Positions 59,401 to 64,000 of a stretch of DNA of 64,000 nucleotides are shown one piece after another. Source of the stretch: Hyphomicrobium_A sp964493785 (GTDB lineage Bacteria > Pseudomonadota > Alphaproteobacteria > Rhizobiales > Hyphomicrobiaceae); NCBI GenBank assembly GCA_964493785.1, contig CAZBPM010000005.1, positions 62,001 to 126,000 on the forward strand, written 5' to 3'. The position numbers and the translations under genes were made by a program. The notes beneath the pieces were generated by a model that saw only the letters and a list, made by a program, of their open reading frames with translations, did not search any database and was not told where the DNA came from. Every line of letters begins with the position of its first letter. The stretch's first letter is position 1.

Positions 59401-59571
59401 GAGATCTTCTGGGGGCCGATGGCTTACGCGATGATGGGCGGCATCATCGTCGGGACCGTGCTGACGCTGCTGTTCCTGCCGGCGCTCTACGTGGCGTGGT
59501 TTCGTATCAAGGCGCCGGAAGAGAGCAGCACACCGATCCACGGCGATGCGCTGGGCAACGCCACGGTCTGA
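56476..59571 (+). CDS. RND efflux pump permease
   Basis: 1031 residues, twelve membrane helices with two large periplasmic loops. The proton-relay aspartates appear in LGLLVDDAMIAVEMM in helix 4; other family motifs are REDPAF-type REEDPAFTIKTMLIVAQWPGAS and GVLALAGILIRNSVILVVQIEHLRGEG. It exports hydrophobic compounds using the proton gradient. Substrate not predictable; the nearest arrangement is TriC of Pseudomonas. No outer-membrane channel gene follows, so a shared TolC-type partner elsewhere is needed. Confidence 0.93.
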   Translation: MDKPFNLSEWALAHRSLVTYFMLVFSLAGLFSYLNLGREEDPAFTIKTMLIVAQWPGASAEETTRQITERIEKKLEELESLDFTRSVTTPGETTIFVNLRDTTKAQDVAPTWTLIRNMIGDIKGQFPSGVVGPFFNDRFGDVYGNIYAFTSDGLTQRQLRDYVEQVRAKVLTVPNVGKVDIVGAQDEVVFLEFSPRKLAAYGLNQQAIVTALQEQNAIVPSGVIEAGTERISLRVTGQFTSENDLQAVNLRINDRFFRLSDVATIRRGYADPPTFLFRYNGEPAIGLAIGMRPKANLLKFGEALHAEMTRITSELPVGINVHLVSDQPLIVEEAVFGFTRALFEAVAIVLIVSFVSLGARAGMVVALSIPLVLAITFMVMEYWGITLQRISLGALIIALGLLVDDAMIAVEMMVARLEAGDPIEKAASHVYTSTAFPMLTGTLVTVAGFIPIAFNGSAAGEFTYTLFVVLAVSLLVSWIVAVLFTPLLGVWLLPKSMHKHDDKPGRVASMFSSLLLFCMRWRWSTIAVTLGMFVASLVGMGFVQQQFFPSSDRVELVVDWNLPQSSSIVETREQVVRFEKEALTGDPDVVRWSSYIGQGALRFVLSFDVQPPHPSFGQTVIVTKDLEARGRLKKKLETYVKREFVGTDANVKLLDIGPPVGRPVQYRLSGPDVATVRTLAQGLASVVGKEPRIGDVVYDWSEPARVVKVNVLQDKARLLGITSQDIASTLNGIVGGNVITQIRDGIYLINVTARAQGAERGSIETLQNLQLAGPSNVQSVPLAAVATFEYVQEQPLIWRRNRLPTLTIKAGILGDTQPATVVAALAPEIEQFRVKLPAGYDVVTGGAVEESAKGQGPIIAVVPLMAFVMATILMIQLQSFQRLFLVFAVAPLGLIGVVAALLPSGAPMGFVATLGVLALAGILIRNSVILVVQIEHLRGEGVAAWQAVVEATEHRMRPILLTAAAASLALIPISREIFWGPMAYAMMGGIIVGTVLTLLFLPALYVAWFRIKAPEESSTPIHGDALGNATV

Positions 59572-59624
59572 CTGCTACGGCTGCAGCGGCCAGGCCGGTA
59601 GACAGTCCGCTTTACCGGACCCGG

Positions 59625-62117
59625 TCACCTAACAATGATTTGGTCGCAGTCGGGTCCTGTCAGCCCCGACGGGCACACCTTCTTCGCTGGGCCTGGGTTC
59701 GTCGGGCTGTGCGAGCGTCGGCAACGGCCCCCCAGATAGCGCGTACCCGAAGGGCAACGGCAGTACGGAGGTCGACCTATGCGTCCACCGGTGCAGGTCC
59801 CCTGGTTCGTCTGCGTGCTCGGCGCCGGCTGCGGCGCGGTCGAAGACGAGGGGCGTGTGCATTGGCCGTTCTGGTAGGAAGTTCCAGACGGGCAGCAGTT
59901 GGGATAGGTGCCGACGGGGCGCGCGCCCGAGCATGTCGGTGTCGTCGTCGGCTGGGTCCCGTTGGTGCCGCCGCCTCCCCTGCGGCAGGCGCCGTCCTTA
60001 AAGAACATTCCGGACGGGCAGCAGTTTGGATAGGTGCCGACCGGACGCGCGCCGGAGCACATTGGCGTCTTGGTCGGTTGCGTTCCGTTGCTGCCGCCGT
60101 TGCCGGCAGGGCGGCGGCATGCACCGCCCTCGAACCGCATTCCAGTTGGGCAGCAGTTCGGATAGGTGCCGACAGGTCGGTCTCCCGCGCACCTGGGCGT
60201 GCTGCCACCAGGCTGCGTTCCGTTGGTGCCGCCGCCGCCGGTCGGGCGACGACAGGCGCCGTCACTGAAGAAGGTTCCCGTGGGGCAGCAGTTGGGGAAC
60301 GTGCCCACGGGACGCGGCGACCTGCAAACTTCGCGTCGGGACGTCGTGCTGCCACCGCCACCGCTTGACGCCTGCTTGCAAACGCCGCTTTCAAAACGGG
60401 CGTTCTGCGGACAGCAATTCGGGAACGTGCCGTTCGGCCGGTCAGCAGGGCAACGCGAGGCCTCAACGGGGGGCGGCGCGGGACGCGACGATGCCGGCTT
60501 GGAGGATCTCTGCGGTATGGCGCACGTGCGGCCATTCCACCGTGTTCCGGTCGGGCAGGCGCACTGACCCGAGCTCGTCGGGACCATGCCGCGGAAGCAG
60601 GTGGTTACCGATCTGGAATGGAATTTTTGCGTCGTGCAATTCGGCGGCTTCTGGACATTCTCAGCCAACTTGCCGCTGTCGTTGCCGCCAACCGAGGTCC
60701 CGTTGGCGTCAAACCCGCGGTACCTACACACCCAGTTTGTGAAGAAACCGCCATTCGGTACAACCTTGCAGTCCTTGTCCTTCACGGGGCAGCGTGCGCG
60801 GCCGCAGCCGAGCTGTTTGTTGCCTTTCCAGACGACCTGCGTGAAGTGTCCGTTGACACCCGACCCTTCCGGCGGCCCTTTGCAGTTTTCCTTGAAGCCG
60901 CCGACGATCTTGGGGTTGTTGAAGTCGTAGAGGTCTTTCTCGCAGGCCCAGGTGTCTTTGAACGCATCGCGGTCGCTTCCGGCCGGATATGCGTCAGGGA
61001 ACACGCTCTTGGCCGCCAAGTTTTCCCCGACGCCCGGTGCGTTGCTGTGTCCGCAGGCACATTCCTCGGCAAACTTCTGCGCTTCCTGTGCGAGACCGCA
61101 GTCCCAAGTGAGTGGGCTGCCGCAGTATTGCCCACGCAGCTCGTTGTGAGCAGCGAGCATGTCGGACCATTCATTCGGCACAGGACAGGAGCCTCCGCCG
61201 CCGCCAGTGCCGCCGCCCTGCGCCTCTTTGGCCTTTCTAGCTTTGCATTCGCGGATCATGCGATTGCGCGCCCTGGCTTCCACGGTGCGGCGAAATACAC
61301 TCGTGCTTGGGCTCATGCACCAGTCGAAGTGAGAGGATATGAATATGTGCCAGCGCGGCCCTGTGAACCCGCACTTCAGCTCCTTGTTCGCTAGCTCGGC
61401 AGTTGTGGCCGCGCCCGCATAGGACCAGCACTTCCCCGCCTTCGTATTACACGCTTCGAGATCCCGATTGCGCTGCCACTGCGCATTGGCATCGCCCTGC
61501 AATCGCGCGCGTTTCTGCTCAAGGCAATACGTGAAGTGTGCGCCTTTCTGCGTTGCCCAGATGCCGGAGTAAGCGCTGCCGGGGAGCGGGCACCCCTTGC
61601 CTCGCATCGCCCTAATATTTTCCTGCGCCGTCTTCTCGTAGTTGCTGCAGATCCGGTCGAGGTCGGCGAGATCGGTCCTGGCGCTGACCGTCTCGGAGGC
61701 GTTTTTGGAAACGCATCCCTGCGTGCCGCCCTCGGTGCGGGCGCGGATTGAGAAGAAGTACTCCTTGTCGGGCTTCAGGCCATAGAACTCGAGGTAGTTC
61801 CTGTTTGTCGCGCCGCCGGTGATGTCGGGCGCCTCAGGTACGGCGCGTCCCTTCGCGTCGCGAATGTAGATGTCGTAATGACCGGCGTTGCTCGACCACT
61901 GCAGCATGATGCCGGTCGACCCAAGAGGGGTGGCTCGAAGAGAATGCGGGGCGCCGGGGCGGTCATCGTCGTCGCATCCGGCTGCCGCTGGAACTGCAGC
62001 CGCTAGCGCGGTGAGAACGAGCGCGGCCAGCAGCATCGCCGCCGAGCGAAGCGATCGACAAGCATGCATGCCGACGTTTGGCTGTGCCGATCCTGGCCTG
62101 GACGACATCGATAGCAC
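59625..62117 (-). CDS. Secreted FN3-CAP protein with cysteine-rich tandem repeats
   Basis: Up to 830 residues; starts at GTG 62117, ATG 62108 or ATG 62069 are possible, and the signal peptide (RSLRSAAMLLAALVLTALAAAVPAAAGC) is common to all. Order: a fibronectin type III-like domain (about 55-150), a helical cysteine-bearing region, a CAP/SCP (PR-1) domain (about 310-470) with MLAAHNELRGQYCGSPLTWDCGLAQEAQKFAEEC, GENLA, and GHFTQVVWKGNKQLGCGRA, then about six cysteine-rich repeats C-x4-RPVGTYPNCCPSGM-F-GACRR. Extracellular or periplasmic; the CAP function in bacteria is poorly known. It is convergent with the RND operon. Confidence 0.85.
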   Translation of the reverse strand: MLSMSSRPGSAQPNVGMHACRSLRSAAMLLAALVLTALAAAVPAAAGCDDDDRPGAPHSLRATPLGSTGIMLQWSSNAGHYDIYIRDAKGRAVPEAPDITGGATNRNYLEFYGLKPDKEYFFSIRARTEGGTQGCVSKNASETVSARTDLADLDRICSNYEKTAQENIRAMRGKGCPLPGSAYSGIWATQKGAHFTYCLEQKRARLQGDANAQWQRNRDLEACNTKAGKCWSYAGAATTAELANKELKCGFTGPRWHIFISSHFDWCMSPSTSVFRRTVEARARNRMIRECKARKAKEAQGGGTGGGGGSCPVPNEWSDMLAAHNELRGQYCGSPLTWDCGLAQEAQKFAEECACGHSNAPGVGENLAAKSVFPDAYPAGSDRDAFKDTWACEKDLYDFNNPKIVGGFKENCKGPPEGSGVNGHFTQVVWKGNKQLGCGRARCPVKDKDCKVVPNGGFFTNWVCRYRGFDANGTSVGGNDSGKLAENVQKPPNCTTQKFHSRSVTTCFRGMVPTSSGQCACPTGTRWNGRTCAIPQRSSKPASSRPAPPPVEASRCPADRPNGTFPNCCPQNARFESGVCKQASSGGGGSTTSRREVCRSPRPVGTFPNCCPTGTFFSDGACRRPTGGGGTNGTQPGGSTPRCAGDRPVGTYPNCCPTGMRFEGGACRRPAGNGGSNGTQPTKTPMCSGARPVGTYPNCCPSGMFFKDGACRRGGGGTNGTQPTTTPTCSGARPVGTYPNCCPSGTSYQNGQCTRPSSSTAPQPAPSTQTNQGTCTGGRIGRPPYCRCPSGTRYLGGRCRRSHSPTNPGPAKKVCPSGLTGPDCDQIIVR
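59721..60452 (-). repeat. Tandem cysteine-rich repeats within the CAP protein
   Basis: Five good copies and one degenerate copy of a unit of about 27 residues (C-x4-RPVGT[YF]PNCCP-x8-G-x-C), separated by Gly/Asn/Thr/Pro linkers such as GGGGTNGTQP. Neighbouring copies are also similar at the DNA level, as in unequal-crossover expansion. Confidence 0.85.
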
Positions 62118-62369
62118 CTAAGGACGGTTCGAGGGCTTCGCGCTTGTAGTCCAGAATGCCCTATGGAGCCCCTACCCGCATCCCCCAAACGGACGAGACG
62201 CGAGGGTGTTAGCGAGGTCGAAGCGAGCCGTCTGTGCTGGCGAGCTATCTCCTCTAATCGATAGAGAAATCAGTTCCCTAGGTGATAGACAACGAAAAAG
62301 CTGCTGGCGCTGACCAGGCGGTAACCTGAGACATGCCGAACGGAGCCGCGACCACGGACGCGCGCACCA

Positions 62370-62522
62370 TCACTTCTTGTCGGAGGGTCCGTCTCGCTCC
62401 GCGCGCCACAAGTGCAGCACCATCAATTTGATTTTCAGCGGCAGGTCGCGCCATGCGGCGCTGGCCGTGAACTTCTCGAATTTGTCCCGGATCCTGTCTT
62501 CGCGCTGTCGGTCGTCACGCAT
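62370..62522 (-). CDS. Small hypothetical protein
   Basis: 50 residues from ATG 62522 with GAGGGA eight bases upstream, which sets the start (the frame runs to 62567). Basic and helical: MRDDRQREDRIRDKFEKFTASAAWRDLPLKIKLMVLHLWRAERD. It lies 11 bases after the stop of the 62534 gene and is probably cotranscribed. Family not recognised. Confidence 0.6.
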   Translation of the reverse strand: MRDDRQREDRIRDKFEKFTASAAWRDLPLKIKLMVLHLWRAERDGPSDKK

Positions 62523-62533
62523 CTGAAGATCCC

Positions 62534-62773
62534 TCAAGCGGTGCGGGCGTAGGAACGATGCAGCCAAAGGTGCTCGCTCAAAATTGACTCGGTCAGTGCC
62601 AGTATCGTGTTCTCGCCTCGGCCGGCAGCCGCAATGACGCTACGCGCCATGGCCAGCCGACCGGCGTTGTCGGGCTCGGCGCCAGTGAGGCGCATCGTTT
62701 GAACGGCCGCGTCGATAGCGCTCGCCATGAGCCGCAGGGCATCTGTGTCGAAGATTTCGAGAGGGTGGCGCAT
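62534..62773 (-). CDS. Small hypothetical helical protein
   Basis: 79 residues from ATG 62773 with GGAG seven bases upstream (a TTG at 62803 is less likely). MRHPLEIFDTDALRLMASAIDAAVQTMRLTGAEPDNAGRLAMARSVIAAAGRGENTILALTESIL looks like a compact all-helical protein, a type common in Hyphomicrobiales. It begins a two-gene unit with the 62370 gene. Function unknown. Confidence 0.65.
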   Translation of the reverse strand: MRHPLEIFDTDALRLMASAIDAAVQTMRLTGAEPDNAGRLAMARSVIAAAGRGENTILALTESILSEHLWLHRSYARTA

Positions 62774-62993
62774 CGACGAACTCCGCGACTTATAGGTATT
62801 CAACGCGGCGGGGCCGGAACTAGATCCCGCATGCCCAGGAGTTCAACACGCTCAGCTCGGCACCAAGAAGGCGGCCGGCGGTTCCGGCCCCCCTCGCCTG
62901 TTGCAGCTCGCTAGATGAAGCGAGTGCAGAGTTAATTTGCATTCGTAACCTGGCGCGGTGACAGCGCAGCCGGTCGAAACATCGGCCGCAAGC

Positions 62994-63018
62994 GGAACAA
63001 TTGAGATAGCGATCGGTT
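62994..63018 (+). promoter_or_regulatory. EcfG-type promoter of the PRC-barrel gene
   Basis: GGAAC (62994-62998), 16 bases, GGTT (63015-63018): one mismatch to the sigma-EcfG consensus GGAAC-N16/17-CGTT. The -10 lies 34 bases before the ATG at 63053. Confidence 0.5.
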
Positions 63019-63052
63019 GTCCAACGAGAAGAAGAAAACTCGGAGGATCTCA

Positions 63053-63415
63053 ATGGCTAAAGCTACGTCGCATCCCGATCATCGCCTCATATCGAGCGAG
63101 GATGTTGAGGGCACCAATGTCTACGGCGCGGGAAACAAGTCCATCGGTGAGATCGATCATCTGTTGATCGACAAACCGTCCGGTCGTGTCGCCTATGCCG
63201 TCATGAGCTTCGGCGGTTTCCTCGGACTGGCGCACAGCCATTACCCGATTCCGTGGACAGCCCTTCAGTTCGATACGACGCTGAACGGCTACCGTACGAA
63301 CATCACCGAGGCGCAGCTCCGCGACGCGCCAGACTTTTCCGATGATGCCTGGTCTGATCGCGGCTGGGAAAGCAAGACGCATCAGCATTACGGCAGCCCG
63401 ACTTACTGGGACTGA
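63053..63415 (+). CDS. PRC-barrel domain stress protein
   Basis: 120 residues from ATG 63053 with GGAGG six bases upstream. A single PRC-barrel (about 10-85): HRLISSEDVEGTNVYGAGNKSIGEIDHLLIDKPSGRVAYAVMSFGGFLGLAHSHYPIPWTAL. Such proteins are abundant and stress-induced in Rhizobiales; partner unknown. The EcfG-type promoter at 62994 fits that. Confidence 0.85.
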   Translation: MAKATSHPDHRLISSEDVEGTNVYGAGNKSIGEIDHLLIDKPSGRVAYAVMSFGGFLGLAHSHYPIPWTALQFDTTLNGYRTNITEAQLRDAPDFSDDAWSDRGWESKTHQHYGSPTYWD

Positions 63416-63436
63416 CAGCGTTATTAGTCTTGGCGT

Positions 63437-63463
63437 GATGGGCAGGCCGTTTGCTTGCCCATC
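63437..63463. other. Hairpin between the PRC-barrel gene and the last gene
   Basis: GATGGGCAGGC pairs with GCTTGCCCATC (one G-T) around CGTTT. No T-run follows; it may end the PRC-barrel transcript or affect the next gene's leader. Confidence 0.4.
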
Positions 63464-63482
63464 AAAACGAGCGAGATTTGCT

Positions 63483-64000
63483 ATGAGGTTTTCAAGGTCG
63501 GCTTACGCCGCCGTGATTGTATTCAGCGCGGGGCTGGTTGTTGCGCCCATGTCGGCGATGGCTCAATCCTCGGGAGGGTCGGGCGGTGGTGGCGGTTCTT
63601 CTGGTGGTGGGGCATCGAGTAGTGGTGGCAGCGCGGGCTCTTCGCCGAGCCGCGGTTCCGGCGCGGCGGGAGCGGGGACGAATGCCGCCGCAGCGCACAG
63701 TTCGGCTTCGCCGACCGCCACACCGGGCCGAAGCCGCGCGCAGGAGAACACCTTGCAGCGATCAAAGGAGCTGCGCAATTCCCTGCCACCATCGCAATCG
63801 CCTCCCGAGGCGGGCGACGATCGCGGGCGGACCGGCGATGTCCGGCGAGATGCCGAAGGTGGTTCGGCGGGGCTGCTCAACCGCGCAGATCCCAACCGGC
63901 GCGAACCCAACGAGCTATCGTCGGGCGGCAGTGCGCGTCACGGTGCGGCGGGCAAGACCATGGCAGAATGTGAAGCCGCTTGGGATTCCAAGACCCACAT
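63483..64000 (+). CDS. Secreted Ser/Gly-rich protein (3' end cut by window edge)
   Basis: The frame is open from ATG 63483 to the window end with no stop. It begins with a signal peptide (MRFSRSAYAAVIVFSAGLVVAPMSAMAQ), goes on with a low-complexity Ser/Gly/Ala stretch, and by the edge reaches TMAECEAAWDSKTH, a motif typical of short C-terminal domains in small Rhizobiales exported proteins (AECxxxWDxxTHM). Function unknown. Confidence 0.75.
   Translation, partial: MRFSRSAYAAVIVFSAGLVVAPMSAMAQSSGGSGGGGGSSGGGASSSGGSAGSSPSRGSGAAGAGTNAAAAHSSASPTATPGRSRAQENTLQRSKELRNSLPPSQSPPEAGDDRGRTGDVRRDAEGGSAGLLNRADPNRREPNELSSGGSARHGAAGKTMAECEAAWDSKTH

Noticed and set aside
58288..59541. 417-residue open frame antisense to the RND pump
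   Set aside because: Shadow of high-GC coding sequence; no start signal or domain.
1..64000. CRISPR arrays, insertion sequences, rRNA genes
   Set aside because: No regular spaced repeats, transposase motifs or rRNA sequence seen; the only tandem repeats are the protein-coding ones at 59721-60452.

Overview
The window looks like chromosome of a GC-rich alphaproteobacterium of the order Hyphomicrobiales (Rhizobiales). RpoH, the CheB/CheR/CheA set, the PRC-barrel and GlsB stress proteins and the Crp-type regulators all have the flavour of that group. The bacteriochlorophyll genes bchE and bchJ (13.1-15.4 kb), under what looks like an FNR-type plus PpsR-type promoter, suggest an anoxygenic phototroph or a close relative. 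I cannot name the species.

Layout. 0-7 kb: housekeeping (end of moaE, a cell-wall amidase, rpoH, an RluD-type pseudouridine synthase, tRNA-Glu). 7-13 kb: cytochrome b561, a small response regulator divergent from a GAF/HisKA_2 kinase, an OxyR-like LysR regulator divergent from a beta-carbonic anhydrase, and a TerC-type membrane protein. 13-15.5 kb: bchE-bchJ. 15.5-27 kb: one tightly packed chemosensory operon on the minus strand (mcp-cheW-cheB-cheR-cheA-STAS-cheY-cheC-hybrid kinase), with a soluble two-tip receptor and a triple-domain CheW. 27-35 kb: accessory/stress region with two Crp-family regulators, several small proteins (two of them paralogues), a GntR regulator and an ice-binding-like autotransporter. 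35-40 kb: glycosyltransferase, glycogen-debranching-type enzyme, GlsB membrane protein, flavoprotein.

40-49 kb is the most unusual block: a seven-gene operon coding for a receiver-TackOD1 (zinc-ribbon) protein, a processive-type family 2 glycosyltransferase, a membrane-fusion protein, two PAS histidine kinases and two stand-alone receivers, with a receiver-Hpt protein transcribed divergently. I infer a phosphorelay-controlled surface polysaccharide (or glycan export) system. 49-53 kb is a very large hybrid kinase with two transmitters and three receivers. 53.5-59.6 kb is a TetR-controlled RND efflux operon with two adaptor lipoproteins (TriABC-like layout). 59.6-62.1 kb is a secreted FN3-CAP protein with cysteine-rich tandem repeats. 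The right end has small stress-type genes and a truncated secreted protein.

Regulatory signals read directly from the sequence include FNR-like and PpsR-like boxes before bchE, a recurrent CTAAC-N4-GTTAG palindrome at four places, EcfG-type (GGAAC-N16/17-[CG]GTT) promoters, a perfect 17-bp palindrome between the LysR regulator and carbonic anhydrase, and a TetR operator. No insertion sequence, CRISPR array or rRNA was seen.
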